From Stagnihabitans tardus (GTDB taxonomy: Bacteria; Pseudomonadota; Alphaproteobacteria; Rhodobacterales; Rhodobacteraceae), in contig NZ_JAABNR010000013.1 in the NCBI RefSeq assembly GCF_009925085.1, forward strand, positions 62,001 through 126,000: a stretch of DNA of 64,000 nt, written 5' to 3'. Below the pieces are notes generated by a model. It saw only the letters and a list, made by a program, of their open reading frames with translations, ran no database searches and was not told where the DNA came from. A program made the translations under genes and the position numbers. Below are positions 18,015-27,005 of this stretch, in pieces; within the stretch, counting starts at the first letter, position 1; each line of letters opens with the position of its first letter.

Positions 18015-19014
18015 AACGGATCCTCGGGTCAAGCAGGCCGTAAAGGATGTCGGCGATCAGGTTGAAGACCACGATCAGCACGGCAAAGATGAAGGCCAGC
18101 GTCTGAACCATGGGCAGGTCGCTGGCATGGATGGCCAGGATCAGCGCCGCGCCGATCCCGTTCACGCCAAACAGGTTCTCGGTGATGATCGCGCCGCCGA
18201 AGATCGAGGGGATGCCAAGGGCGATCACCGTCACCACCGGGATGAGCGAATTGCGCAGGACGTGCTTCAGGACCACGGTCTTTTCGCGCATCCCCTTGGC
18301 GCGGGCGGTGCGGACATAGTCCTGGACCATGTTCTCCAGCATCGAGGAGCGCATGTAGCGGCTGATCGTGGCGGCATTGGCCAGCCCCAGGGTCAGGACC
18401 GGAAGTGCCATCTGGCGAAGCTGTTTCAGGAAGCTCTCCCAGTCCGTGACCTCCATCATCGTGTCGTATTTGGTCGGGAACCAACCCAGCCAGACGGCGA
18501 AGATGATGATGAAGAGCGTGCCGGAAAAGAAGGTCGGGACCGAAAAGCCGATCATGGCAAAAAGCGTGCCAAGCTGGTCGAAGACGGAATACTGCCGATA
18601 GGCGGAGTAGATGCCGATGGGCAGGGCGATCAGGATGCCCACCAGATAGGCCGTGCCGATGACGGTCAGGGTCTGGGGCAGGCGCTGGCCGATGACGGTG
18701 AAGACGGGGCTGCGCGACTGCCAGGACAGGATGCGCTGTTCGCCGGCGGCGAAATCGGTGCCGAACCAGTGGTTGATCACCTGGGCGGGCTCCACCCAGA
18801 AGAACTGCCGCAGCCACAGGACATAGCGGACAAAGACCGGCTGATCGGCGCCCATGGCCTCAATCATCCTCTGGCGGACATCGGGGGGCACGGTCAGGGG
18901 GATCTCGGACATGGGCGAGCCCGGGGCGAGATCGACCAGGAGAAAGATCACCAGCGAGATGGCCAAAAGCGTCGGTATGGCGAGCAAGAGCCTGCGAAGG
19001 GTGAAGGTAAGCAT
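18007..19014 (-). CDS. Peptide ABC transporter permease (OppB/DppB family)
   Basis: Inner-membrane partner of the OppC-like permease, 335 residues. The start MLTFTLRRLLLAIPTLLAISLVIF is the classic OppB first helix. FTVIGQRLPQTLTVIGTAYL begins the permease domain, YVRTARAKGMREKTVVLKHVLRN is the EAA coupling loop, and LLDPRIRYD ends the protein. The periplasmic loop between helices 1 and 2 is longer than in many homologues (residues ~30-100), as in the Agrobacterium-type peptide permeases. It overlaps the downstream gene by eight bases. Confidence 0.94.
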   Translation of the reverse strand: MLTFTLRRLLLAIPTLLAISLVIFLLVDLAPGSPMSEIPLTVPPDVRQRMIEAMGADQPVFVRYVLWLRQFFWVEPAQVINHWFGTDFAAGEQRILSWQSRSPVFTVIGQRLPQTLTVIGTAYLVGILIALPIGIYSAYRQYSVFDQLGTLFAMIGFSVPTFFSGTLFIIIFAVWLGWFPTKYDTMMEVTDWESFLKQLRQMALPVLTLGLANAATISRYMRSSMLENMVQDYVRTARAKGMREKTVVLKHVLRNSLIPVVTVIALGIPSIFGGAIITENLFGVNGIGAALILAIHASDLPMVQTLAFIFAVLIVVFNLIADILYGLLDPRIRYD

Positions 19015-19048
19015 GTGCTGCGGCGCCTTGGGTCAAGTCGGTGGGGGA

Positions 19049-19072
19049 GGGCGGCCCCCGAGGGGACCGCCC
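19049..19072 (-). terminator. Intercistronic hairpin between binding-protein and permease genes
   Basis: GGGCGGCCCC pairs with GGGGACCGCCC across CGA with one bulged A. There is no T tract. Such a stem just after a binding-protein gene typically protects its mRNA or lowers expression of the downstream permeases. Confidence 0.5.
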
Positions 19073-19101
19073 GGATCACGGCCGGGATACGGCCGTCAGG
19101 A

Positions 19102-20805
19102 TCACTTCACGCGATACCAGTCGGCGATGTTCCACAGCTCGGTGTCCCAGGCGTTCATGACGACGCCGCCCAGGGTGTTGGAATGGGCCGAGAGCGTGCC
19201 GCGGTGAACCAGCGGAACCACGATCATGGAGTCCTTGGTCACCATGTCGTTCAGCTTCTTGGCCAGTTCCTGGCGCTTGGCGATATCGGTCGTGCCTGCC
19301 AGTTCGGCGATCATGGCGTCATAGGCCGGATCGCAGAAGCGGTTGATGTTCTCACCCTGCCACTGGCTTTCCGGGGTCGGCGCGTTCTTGCACTGGTACT
19401 GGCCCAGGTAGACTTCCGGGTCCGGCGTGTCGGAGTTGTTGGCATACATCTCGACATCGGCATAGAACTTCTGGAACGTGTCGGGCGAGCCCGGGTCACC
19501 GCCGAAGAAGACGCCCGGGTCGATGGCCTTCAACTCGACCTCGACGCCCAGCTCGGTCCACCAATCCTTGATCAGCGCCTGGAAGTCCTGGCGGATCGGG
19601 TTGACGGTGGTCTGATAGAGGATGTGCAGCTTCTTGCCATCCTTGTCGCGGATGCCGTCGCCGTCGGAGTCTTTCCAGCCCGCCTCATCCAAGAGCGCCT
19701 TGGCGCCTTCCATGTCCTGCGCGATGCAGCCGGTGTTGTCGGACGCCCAGGCATCGGGGCCGGGGATGACGTTGCAGGTGGGCTTGCCGCCCGCGCCATA
19801 GCCCACTTCGACCAGGATCGAACGGTCGATGGCCTTGGACAGAGCCGTGCGGACCTTGATGTCCGACAGGATCGGGTGGGGATGCTTGGCGGTCGAACGC
19901 TCGCCTTCGGGCAGATCGGGCGAGGGGTCGGTCGTGTTCATTTCCAGGCGCTCGACCAGGGTGCCGAAGGCCACCACGAACTGGCCCTTGCCGGCAGCGG
20001 TCATCGCGGCCTGGCTGTCGGGCGGGATCTGGGTGTTCCAGGCATAGTCGAACTCGCCGGTCTCCATGACGGCGCGGGCCGAGCCCTCGGCATCGCCACC
20101 GCCCTTGATCACGGCGGTCGCGAAGGCGGGCAGGGCCGCGTCACGGTAGTTCGGGTTGGCAGCCAGGGCCACGGTGTCGTTGATCGTCATGGCGGTCACC
20201 ATGAAGGGACCGGTGCCGATGGGCATGTTGTTCGCATCGGTGCAGGTCGGAGCCGCAGCGCCGGTGCAGGCTTCGAACTGCTTCTTCTGCAGGATGGGCG
20301 AGAGGGCGCCCACGAAAGCGGTATAGGGATTGGGCTTCGGCGCCTCGAAGGTCACCTTGACGGTCGATGCATCGACGGCCTCGACCGACTTCACGCCTTC
20401 GTACTTGGTGGCCTGGCTGCAACCGCCGGCCGGGTCCATGCAATAGGCCGCCGTGAAGACCGCGTCATCGGCGGTGACCGGCGTGCCATCGGACCACAGG
20501 AGGCCCGGCTTCAGCTTCCAGGTGATCGAGGTCATGTCGGCCGAGATGCCGCCATTTTCCAGCGTCGGGATCTCGACGGCCAGCTTGGGGATCAGGTTGC
20601 CCTGGGGATCGATGCCCGCCATGGGCTCGACCACCATCGAAGAGGCCCAGATGTCCTTGGTGCCGCCCGAGAGATAGGGGTTCATGATCGAAACGGCTTG
20701 CGGGAAGGTCAGCTTCAGCTCGCCATCCGTGCCGCGGTCGGCAAAAGCCGCGCCCGCCAGCACCATGCTGGCCGCAGCGCCGAGCAATGCGGTTTTCAGT
20801 CTCAT
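19102..20805 (-). CDS. Peptide ABC transporter substrate-binding protein (SBP family 5)
   Basis: Periplasmic receptor of the importer, 567 residues. A signal peptide (MRLKTALLGAAASMVLAGAAFA) precedes the mature domain. LKPGLLWSDGTPVTADDAVF is the family 5 hallmark, and DSDGDGIRDKDGKKL is the calcium-binding-like loop often found in this family. The start follows AAGGAG at the right distance, and the long upstream reading is antisense-like coding of the next gene. Several extra cysteines (CMDPAGGC, CTGAAAPTC, CNVIPG) suggest disulphides. Its position after the two ATPase genes rather than first in the operon is unusual. The transported peptide is unknown. Confidence 0.95.
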   Translation of the reverse strand: MRLKTALLGAAASMVLAGAAFADRGTDGELKLTFPQAVSIMNPYLSGGTKDIWASSMVVEPMAGIDPQGNLIPKLAVEIPTLENGGISADMTSITWKLKPGLLWSDGTPVTADDAVFTAAYCMDPAGGCSQATKYEGVKSVEAVDASTVKVTFEAPKPNPYTAFVGALSPILQKKQFEACTGAAAPTCTDANNMPIGTGPFMVTAMTINDTVALAANPNYRDAALPAFATAVIKGGGDAEGSARAVMETGEFDYAWNTQIPPDSQAAMTAAGKGQFVVAFGTLVERLEMNTTDPSPDLPEGERSTAKHPHPILSDIKVRTALSKAIDRSILVEVGYGAGGKPTCNVIPGPDAWASDNTGCIAQDMEGAKALLDEAGWKDSDGDGIRDKDGKKLHILYQTTVNPIRQDFQALIKDWWTELGVEVELKAIDPGVFFGGDPGSPDTFQKFYADVEMYANNSDTPDPEVYLGQYQCKNAPTPESQWQGENINRFCDPAYDAMIAELAGTTDIAKRQELAKKLNDMVTKDSMIVVPLVHRGTLSAHSNTLGGVVMNAWDTELWNIADWYRVK

Positions 20806-20809
20806 CGGC

Positions 20810-21853
20810 TTAGACTCCTTGTTGTTGCAGTCGGGTTTCTCCGGGCCCGTTGGACGTGTTGGGCACGGTTTGGGGTTGGAAGAGGTGGCAGGCAACCTGG
20901 CGACCGGGCGCGACCTCGACCAGGGCGGGGCGGTCGCTGCGGCAGCGGTCAAAGACCTTGGGGCAGCGCGTGCAGAATGCGCAGCCCTTGGGCGGATTGG
21001 CCGGAGAGGGCACATCGCCCTTCAGGATGATCCGCTGCCCCTTCTGTTCGGGGTCGGCCTCGGGGACGGCAGAGAGCAGCGCCTCGGCATAAGGATGCAG
21101 GGGGCGGGCGTAAAGGTCGTCGCGGGGGGACAGTTCCACGATGCGGCCCAGGTACATGACCGCGACCCGGTCGGCGATGTGGCGCACCATCGACAGGTCG
21201 TGGGAGATGAAGAGATAGGTCAGGCCAAGGCGGTCCTGCAGGTCTTCCAAAAGGTTCACGACCTGGGCCTGGATGGACACATCGAGCGCGGCAATCGGCT
21301 CGTCGCAGACGATGAACTTGGGGTTCAACGCCAGCGCCCGGGCAATCCCGATGCGCTGCCTTTGCCCGCCCGAGAATTCATGCGGATAGCGGTTGGCAAA
21401 GCGGCGGTTCAGACCCACCTGGTCCATCAGCTCGTAAATCCGCTCGAGCCTTCTGTCGGGCGAAAGCGTGGTGTGTTCGACCAGGGGCTCGCCGATGATC
21501 TGCGCGAGCGTCATGCGCGGGTTCAAACTGGCCTGCGGGTCCTGGAAGACCATCTGCATCTGGGGCCGCTTCTTGCGCAGGGCCTCGGGCGGCATGGTGG
21601 TGATCTCGTCGCCCGCGATGGTCACGCTTCCGGCGGTGGGCTCGTAAAGCCGGATCAGAGCGCGGCCCACGGTCGATTTGCCGCAGCCCGATTCGCCCAC
21701 CAGGCCCAGGGTCTCACCGGCGCGGATGTCGAAAGAGATCCCGTCGACGGCTTTCACCGCCCCGGTCTGGCGGCGCAGGACGCCGGAATGGATCGGGAAA
21801 TGCATCTTCAGGTCGCGGACCTGGACCAGGGGGGCAACGGTTGCGTCAAGCAT
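20810..21853 (-). CDS. Peptide ABC transporter ATP-binding protein (OppF/DppF family)
   Basis: Cytoplasmic ATPase subunit, 347 residues. Walker A is GESGCGKST, the signature is [15 protein letters not shown], Walker B is [12 protein letters not shown], and the H-loop is FISHDLSM. The C-terminal oligopeptide domain carries [14 protein letters not shown], whose cysteines match the conserved cluster-binding-like tail of OppF/DppF. The ATG at 21851-21853 overlaps the stop of the preceding ATPase gene. The in-frame region upstream belongs to that gene and is not part of this protein. Confidence 0.95.
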   Translation of the reverse strand: MLDATVAPLVQVRDLKMHFPIHSGVLRRQTGAVKAVDGISFDIRAGETLGLVGESGCGKSTVGRALIRLYEPTAGSVTIAGDEITTMPPEALRKKRPQMQMVFQDPQASLNPRMTLAQIIGEPLVEHTTLSPDRRLERIYELMDQVGLNRRFANRYPHEFSGGQRQRIGIARALALNPKFIVCDEPIAALDVSIQAQVVNLLEDLQDRLGLTYLFISHDLSMVRHIADRVAVMYLGRIVELSPRDDLYARPLHPYAEALLSAVPEADPEQKGQRIILKGDVPSPANPPKGCAFCTRCPKVFDRCRSDRPALVEVAPGRQVACHLFQPQTVPNTSNGPGETRLQQQGV

Positions 21854-22835
21854 GGGGCGCCTCCCAGTGGCAGGCCACGTCATGGCCCGGGTTGAGGTCG
21901 CGCCTTTGCGGGTTTTCCACGCGGCAGCGGTCATGCACATGGGCGCAGCGCGCGGCAAAGGGGCAGGAGGAGGGTTCCGCCATCAGGATCGGCGGTTGGC
22001 CCTCGATGGCCATCAGGCGATCCGCACGGGCTCCGTGCAGGGCGGGGACGGTTTTCAATAGCGCCCGCGTATAGGGATGGGCCGGGTGCTTGAAGACCTC
22101 GGCGACGCGGCCCTGTTCGACGACCTGGCCGCCATACATGACCATGACCCGGTCGGCGATGCCCGCGATGACGCCCAGGTCATGGGTGATCCAGACGATG
22201 GCCATGCCCAGCTTCTGGCGCAGTTCCTTCACAAGCTCCAGGATTTGCGCCTGGATCGTTACGTCCAAGGCCGTGGTGGGCTCGTCGGCGATCAGGACAT
22301 CGGGGTCGCAGGCCAGGGCAATGGCGATCATCACCCGCTGGCGCATGCCCCCCGAGAACTGGTGCGGATAAGAGCTCATCCGCGCGGCGGCATCGGGGAT
22401 GCCCACCAGCTCCAGAAGCTCGATGGCCCGGGTCCTTGCCTGGGCCTTGGTCAGGCCCATGTGGCGGAGAAGCGGCTCCATGATCTGGTCGCCGACCTTG
22501 AAGACCGGGTTCAGGCTGGTCATCGGGTCCTGGAAGACAAAGCCCACGCGGGCCCCCCGGATGTCCTGCAACTCGGGCAGAGAGATCTTCAAGAGGTCGC
22601 GGCCATCCAGCAGCACCTGGCCGCCCCGCACCTCGGCCGGAGGCTGCGGCAAAAGCCCCACCAGCGACATCATCGTCACCGACTTGCCCGAGCCGCTTTC
22701 GCCGACGACGCCCAGAAGCTCGCCCTTTTGCAGACTGAAACTGACATGATTGACCGCATGCACCTCGCCGGAACGAGTGCGGAACACGGTCTTCAGGCCC
22801 CGGACATCAAGAACGGGCGCGGCCCCATCGGGCAT
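21846..22835 (-). CDS. Peptide ABC transporter ATP-binding protein (OppD/DppD family)
   Basis: First gene of the operon, 329 residues. It has Walker [11 protein letters not shown], signature [15 protein letters not shown], Walker [14 protein letters not shown]-loop WITHDLGV and a C-terminal cysteine motif [14 protein letters not shown]. It pairs with the OppF-like protein to form the ATPase heterodimer. The ATG at 22833-22835 follows GGGGAGAGACAT. The 228-bp gap to the divergent FAD oxidoreductase gene must hold both promoters. Gene order is ATPase, ATPase, binding protein, permease, permease. Confidence 0.95.
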   Translation of the reverse strand: MPDGAAPVLDVRGLKTVFRTRSGEVHAVNHVSFSLQKGELLGVVGESGSGKSVTMMSLVGLLPQPPAEVRGGQVLLDGRDLLKISLPELQDIRGARVGFVFQDPMTSLNPVFKVGDQIMEPLLRHMGLTKAQARTRAIELLELVGIPDAAARMSSYPHQFSGGMRQRVMIAIALACDPDVLIADEPTTALDVTIQAQILELVKELRQKLGMAIVWITHDLGVIAGIADRVMVMYGGQVVEQGRVAEVFKHPAHPYTRALLKTVPALHGARADRLMAIEGQPPILMAEPSSCPFAARCAHVHDRCRVENPQRRDLNPGHDVACHWEAPHA

Positions 22836-23063
22836 ATGTCTCTCCCCACGACCTTGTTTTTTCGGTCTGATTCAGGGCCGGGTCCTTCGCGGGTCCCGTG
22901 CCATGGCGCTAGTTTGACGATTTTGTCCTTTCGATCAACCTTAAATCTTTTACGGCGCCCTGACGTCGGTTTCGGCAGAATGACAGGTCGATGCTGCAAA
23001 ATGCCGAAAAGCGGTGGCGGGCGGGGGCGGGCTTGGGGATGATCGGGGCAAAGGGAGATCGAG

Positions 23064-24416
23064 ATGACAGAGCCAATGGGTCCGGTGGGCATGGGGTCAG
23101 CGATCGGCCATCCGGGGCCGGTGCCCAAGGCTTGCGACGTGGTCGTGGTGGGCGGCGGCATCATCGGGGTGATGACCGGCTGGTTCCTGCAACAGCGCGG
23201 ATTGAAGGCCGTGGTCATCGAGAAGGGCCGCATCGCGGGCGAGCAATCCAGCCGCAACTGGGGCTGGATACGCCAGCAGGGCCGCGATTTCGCCGAATTG
23301 CCCATCATGATGGAGTCTTTGCGTCTTTGGCAGGGATTCGCGCTGCGCCTGCCGGGCCTGGGGTTCCGGCAAGAGGGGGTGATGTACCTGGCCCGCACGC
23401 CCGAAGAGATGCGCGGCTTCGAGGCCTGGGCCGATGTGGCGCGGGGGGAATACGGGCTGGACGTCGGGCTGCAGTCTCCGGCCCAGGTCTATGAGCGCAT
23501 CGCCGAGGCCAGCGCGCCTTGGGTGGGCGGGCTTTTCACCGCCTCGGATGCGCGGGCGGAGCCCTGGGTCGCGGTGCCGCTCCTGGCCCGGGCGGCGGCG
23601 GCCGAGGGGCTGGCCGTGGTTGAAAATTGTGCAGTGCGCCGTCTGGATGTGCAGCGCGGCCGCGTGAAGGGGGTCTTCACCGAGCAGGGCCGCATCGCCT
23701 GCGACCAGGTCGTGGTGGCGGGGGGGGCCTGGTCCTCGCTCTTCCTGGCCGCCCATGGCGTGAAGATCCCGCAGCTTTCGGTCCTGGCCTCGGTCGCGGC
23801 CACCGTGCCGATGCCGGAGGTCTTTGCCGGCAATGCGGCCGACGACCGTTTCGCCTTTCGCAGGCGGGAGGATGGCGGCTATACCCTTGCCCCCGGCGCG
23901 CATCATGACTTCTTCATCGGGCCGGATGCCTTTCGGCATTTCTGGCCCTTCGTCCGCATGCTGAAGGCCGATTTCCGCAAGACCAAATTCCGGATGCGGG
24001 CGCCAGAGGGCTTCCCGGATGCCTGGGGCACGGCGCGGGCCTGGGGCGGCGACGAGGTCTCGCCCTTCGAAGCGGTCCGCGTGCTGGATCCCAAGCCCAA
24101 TATGAAGGCGCTTGCCCGCGTGCAGGACGACTTCGCCCGCGCCTTCCCCAAGCTCGGGCGGCCCGAGATCAAGGCGGCCTGGGCGGGGATGATCGACACG
24201 ATCCCCGATGTGGTCCCGGTGATCGACCGGGTGGAGAGGCTCCCGGGCCTCGTCATCGCCACGGGCATGTGTGGCCATGGCTTCGGCATCGGGCCGGGGG
24301 TCGGGCGGGTCGTGGCGGACCTGGTGGCGGGCAACAAGGTTGGGCATGACCTGGGCCGCTTCCGGCTCTCGCGGTTTACGGATGGGACCAGACTTGTGCC
24401 GGGGCCCTCTTTGTAG
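23064..24416 (+). CDS. FAD-dependent oxidoreductase (DadA/glycine oxidase type)
   Basis: Flavin amine oxidase of the D-amino acid oxidase fold, 450 residues. After a ~23-residue N-terminal extension the FAD-binding motif DVVVVGGGIIGVMTGWFL appears. EQSSRNWGWIRQQGRD follows, a motif of DadA-like enzymes. QVVVAGGAWSSLF and the C-terminal GHGFGIGPGVGRVVADL complete the flavin site. The start follows AAAGGGAGATCGAG. Divergent to the peptide importer operon and upstream of an M20 amidohydrolase, it probably oxidises an imported D-amino acid, N-methyl amino acid or similar product. The exact substrate is not determinable. Confidence 0.9.
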   Translation: MTEPMGPVGMGSAIGHPGPVPKACDVVVVGGGIIGVMTGWFLQQRGLKAVVIEKGRIAGEQSSRNWGWIRQQGRDFAELPIMMESLRLWQGFALRLPGLGFRQEGVMYLARTPEEMRGFEAWADVARGEYGLDVGLQSPAQVYERIAEASAPWVGGLFTASDARAEPWVAVPLLARAAAAEGLAVVENCAVRRLDVQRGRVKGVFTEQGRIACDQVVVAGGAWSSLFLAAHGVKIPQLSVLASVAATVPMPEVFAGNAADDRFAFRRREDGGYTLAPGAHHDFFIGPDAFRHFWPFVRMLKADFRKTKFRMRAPEGFPDAWGTARAWGGDEVSPFEAVRVLDPKPNMKALARVQDDFARAFPKLGRPEIKAAWAGMIDTIPDVVPVIDRVERLPGLVIATGMCGHGFGIGPGVGRVVADLVAGNKVGHDLGRFRLSRFTDGTRLVPGPSL

Positions 24417-24440
24417 AGGGTTGGTCTTCCGGCTCGGAGC

Positions 24441-24562
24441 CGGGGGGGCTGCCGCCCCCCCGGACCCCCCGTTCGGGGGACTGCCGTCCCCCGAGCCCCC
24501 TGCCCAAAGGGGAGCACGCTCCCCTTTGGAAACCCCGTGGATATTTGCGCCAAGTTGAAAGG
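24441..24562 (+). repeat. Long copy of a composite intergenic palindromic repeat (copy A1)
   Basis: Three GC-rich hairpins (GGGGGCTGCCGCCCCC, GGGGGACTGCCGTCCCCC, and AGGGGAGCACGCTCCCCT) are followed by the tail CCCCGTGGATATTTG and GTTGAAA. It matches copy A3 at 30731-30843 in inverted orientation over about 110 bp with few differences, and A2 at 29434-29524, which lacks the middle hairpin. The family occupies gaps after minus- and plus-strand genes alike. Confidence 0.85.
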
Positions 24563-24612
24563 GGTTGCGGGGGGCAGGGCTTTGGGGAAGCATGGGGGAA
24601 AGGAGTCTCATC

Positions 24613-25764
24613 ATGCCCGTCAAGAACCGCTTCGCCGAGATGCTGCCCGAAATCACCGCCTGGCGGCGGGATTTTCATGCCCATCCGGAGTTGTTGTTCG
24701 ATGTGCATCGCACGGCGGCCAGGGTGGCCGAGCTCTGCCGCAGCTTTGGCTGTGACGAGGTGGTGGAGGGCGTGGGCAAGACCGGGGTCGTGGCGGTGAT
24801 CAAGGGGCGGGGGCCGGGGCGCACCATCGGGCTGCGCGCCGATATGGACGCCCTGCCGATCCATGAGCAGACCGGGCTGCCCTATGCCAGCCAGACCCCC
24901 GGCAAGATGCATGCCTGCGGCCATGACGGCCATACGGCGATGCTTCTGGGCGCCGCGAAATACCTGGCCGAGACGCGGAATTTCGACGGGGTGGCCGTTT
25001 GCATCTTCCAACCCGCCGAAGAGGGCGGCGGCGGGGGCCGCGAGATGGTGGCCGATGGCATGATGACCCGCTGGGGCATCGACGAGGTCTATGGCATGCA
25101 CAATATGCCGGGCATCCCGGTCGGGACCTTTGCGATTCGCCCGGGCGCGATGATGGCGGCGGCCGATCAGTTCGAGGTCGTCATCACCGGCAAGGGCGGC
25201 CATGCCGCCAAGCCCCAGGACTGCGTCGATACCGTCGTCGTGGCGGCCCATGTCATCACCTCTGTCCAGACCATCGCCTCGCGCAATGTCGATCCCCTGG
25301 GCCAGGTCGTGGTCTCGATCTGCGTGGTCGAGACGGATTCGACCGCCTATAACGTCATCCCCCAGGTGGTGAAGCTGAAGGGCACGGTGCGCACCATGGA
25401 TCCCAAGGTGCAGGATTACGTCGAGCGCCGCCTGGCCGAGGTGATCGAGGGCACGGCGCTCGCCCTGGGCGCGCGGGCGGATGTGGACTATCAGCGCGGC
25501 TATCCCGTGACGATGAACGCGCCAGAGAACACCGCGCATGCGGCCGAGGTCGCCCGGGCGATCTCGGGACGTGTCGATGAGGATGTGGCGCCGATGATGG
25601 GGGCCGAGGATTTCAGCTATATGCTGAACGAACGCCCCGGGGCCTATATCTTCGTCGGCAACGGCGACACGGCCATGGTCCATCACCCGGCCTATAACTT
25701 CGACGACAATGCGATCCCCTTTGGATCGAGCTGGTATGCGGCCATGGTCGAGGCGCGGGGGTGA
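24613..25764 (+). CDS. M20-family amidohydrolase, paralogue of the gene at 4789-5949
   Basis: Zinc aminoacylase-type enzyme of 383 residues. RRDFHAHPELLF, GLRADMDALP, MHACGHDGHTAM, QPAEEGGGGG, KGGHAAKPQ and MGAEDFSYM line up with the first amidohydrolase motif for motif. Both proteins begin MPV and share long identical stretches such as HACGHDGH and LLGAAKYLAETR, so they arose by duplication. The ATG at 24613 is preceded by AAAGGAG. It lies downstream of the DadA-like oxidase and near the peptide importer, supporting a role in acyl-amino-acid or dipeptide use. Its stop overlaps the GTG of the next small gene (GTGA). Confidence 0.92.
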   Translation: MPVKNRFAEMLPEITAWRRDFHAHPELLFDVHRTAARVAELCRSFGCDEVVEGVGKTGVVAVIKGRGPGRTIGLRADMDALPIHEQTGLPYASQTPGKMHACGHDGHTAMLLGAAKYLAETRNFDGVAVCIFQPAEEGGGGGREMVADGMMTRWGIDEVYGMHNMPGIPVGTFAIRPGAMMAAADQFEVVITGKGGHAAKPQDCVDTVVVAAHVITSVQTIASRNVDPLGQVVVSICVVETDSTAYNVIPQVVKLKGTVRTMDPKVQDYVERRLAEVIEGTALALGARADVDYQRGYPVTMNAPENTAHAAEVARAISGRVDEDVAPMMGAEDFSYMLNERPGAYIFVGNGDTAMVHHPAYNFDDNAIPFGSSWYAAMVEARG

Positions 25765-26117
25765 CCTCGCTCCGGCGTGTTGGGCTGCGGCTGTTTCCGC
25801 CCCTGGCCATATGTATATCCTGGCTTGCCTTTGCGTCCGTTGACACGCCTCCGGATGGAGGCGCGATAGAGACCCTTATGCGAGAGCAAGGGGTCTCACA
25901 TGTGGCAGCTTATCACATGCTGAGGACGGGAGCCGCGTTCTGGGGCGGGGCCATTCTGGGGTCCTACCTCCTCGGCATTGCGGTCGCTTTCTGGTTGACC
26001 TCACGAGAGCCGATGATCTGGTGGAGGGTCTTCGATTGGGTCGTGCTGATTAGCTGCTGTCTTCTTCTCATTCTTGCTGTTTTTGGGGCATTAGTGGGAC
26101 CAATCATTCCTGGCTGA
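25761..26117 (+). CDS. Small hypothetical membrane protein
   Basis: A 118-residue protein I do not recognise. Three hydrophobic segments are visible: ~10-27 (LFPPLAICISWLAFASV), ~57-80 (AAFWGGAILGSYLLGIAVAFWL) and ~92-115 (WVVLISCCLLLILAVFGALVG). A polar stretch with VSHVAAYHM lies between the first two. The GTG at 25761 overlaps the amidohydrolase stop, so it is translationally coupled. Its third codon positions are visibly less GC-rich than the neighbours, which may mean recent arrival or relaxed selection. Coupling to the amidohydrolase is the only clue to function. Confidence 0.6.
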   Translation: MTSLRRVGLRLFPPLAICISWLAFASVDTPPDGGAIETLMREQGVSHVAAYHMLRTGAAFWGGAILGSYLLGIAVAFWLTSREPMIWWRVFDWVVLISCCLLLILAVFGALVGPIIPG

Positions 26118-26180
26118 GGGCGGCGCAAATGAAACAGGTGCCAGGTCCAGCGCAGGTTGAAGAGTGAGGGAAAGAGACCA

Positions 26181-26522
26181 ATGATCACCACCAGCCTCAT
26201 CGCAGCCATCGCCCTGCTGCATGTCTATATCCTGGTCCTCGAGATGTTCCTCTGGACCACGCCCCGCGCCCGCAAGGCCTTTGGCACCACGGCGGAGTTT
26301 GCGGCAGCGACTCGGGTGCTGGCCGCCAACCAGGGGCTCTATAACGGCTTCCTGGCGGCGGGGCTCTTCTGGGGGCTTTGGCGCAGCGATGTCGCAGTGT
26401 TTTTCCTCGCCTGCGTCCTGGTGGCCGGGGTTTACGGCGCGATGACGGCCTCGCGGCGGATCCTCTTTGTGCAGGCGGTTCCGGCGGGATTGGCCTTGTT
26501 GGCGGTGGGCTTTGGGATTTGA
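26181..26522 (+). CDS. DUF1304 family membrane protein
   Basis: A 113-residue integral membrane protein with four predicted helices. The early LLHVYILVLEMFLW and the highly conserved ANQGLYNGFLAAGLFWG are hallmarks of DUF1304. The family has no established function. The ATG at 26181 follows GAGGGAAAGAGACCA; a TTG eight codons earlier lacks a site. It ends convergent to the SAM decarboxylase gene with a hairpin cluster between them. Confidence 0.85.
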   Translation: MITTSLIAAIALLHVYILVLEMFLWTTPRARKAFGTTAEFAAATRVLAANQGLYNGFLAAGLFWGLWRSDVAVFFLACVLVAGVYGAMTASRRILFVQAVPAGLALLAVGFGI

Positions 26523-26527
26523 CGCAG

Positions 26528-26573
26528 GGTGCGTGATCTCACGCACCGCCCCGGCAGGTGCGTGCAAGCACGC
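26528..26573. terminator. Two adjacent hairpins between convergent genes
   Basis: GGTGCGTGA/TCACGCACC (26528-26547, centre TC) is followed by GCGTGC/GCACGC (26560-26573, loop AA), which ends three bases before the speD stop. The first shares its GCGTGA...TCACGC arms with a hairpin at 27612-27625, in both cases just past a minus-strand gene. Confidence 0.5.
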
Positions 26574-26576
26574 AGC

Positions 26577-27005
26577 CTAGGCCAGCGCGAGGTCCTCGGC
26601 CGGATAGCGCAGGCCCCGCTCTTGCACATGGATATCGGCATCCATAAGGCCAAAGGCCGCCATCAGCCGCGCCGTCACCGCCCTTGTGTCGAGGTCGTTC
26701 TGGCAGGTGTAGAGATCGATCGTCACGAAGCCCCGCCCGGGGAAGGTGTGAAAGCTGATGTGGCTTTCGGCGATCATCACAAAGCCTGAAAGCCCGCCCG
26801 GGTCTTTCTTGCAGTTCGGGCCCACCTCGACCACCACGGGGGTGCAGATCGCATGCATCCCCATCTCGGCGGGCAGGGTCTCCAAGAGGCGGCGCAGCGC
26901 CAGGGGCTCGGTCATCGGCGCCCCCTTGGCCGCATAGCCGTCGATCATCAGGTGGACGCCGAAGGGCATTGTGCCGGGCGCGCGGGGCGCATGGGTCAGG
27001 GTCAT
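26577..27005 (-). CDS. speD: S-adenosylmethionine decarboxylase proenzyme
   Basis: Small bacterial-type (SpeH) AdoMet decarboxylase, 142 residues, which makes decarboxylated AdoMet, the aminopropyl donor for spermidine. The self-cleavage site is visible in IAESHISFHTFPG. Cleavage between Glu80 and Ser81 turns the serine into the pyruvoyl cofactor, with His82 adjacent. The catalytic cysteine is expected in DLYTCQ (Cys101). The ATG overlaps the stop of the PACE-type exporter gene (ATGA), so the two are made together. No spermidine synthase gene is next to it. Confidence 0.93.
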   Translation of the reverse strand: MTLTHAPRAPGTMPFGVHLMIDGYAAKGAPMTEPLALRRLLETLPAEMGMHAICTPVVVEVGPNCKKDPGGLSGFVMIAESHISFHTFPGRGFVTIDLYTCQNDLDTRAVTARLMAAFGLMDADIHVQERGLRYPAEDLALA

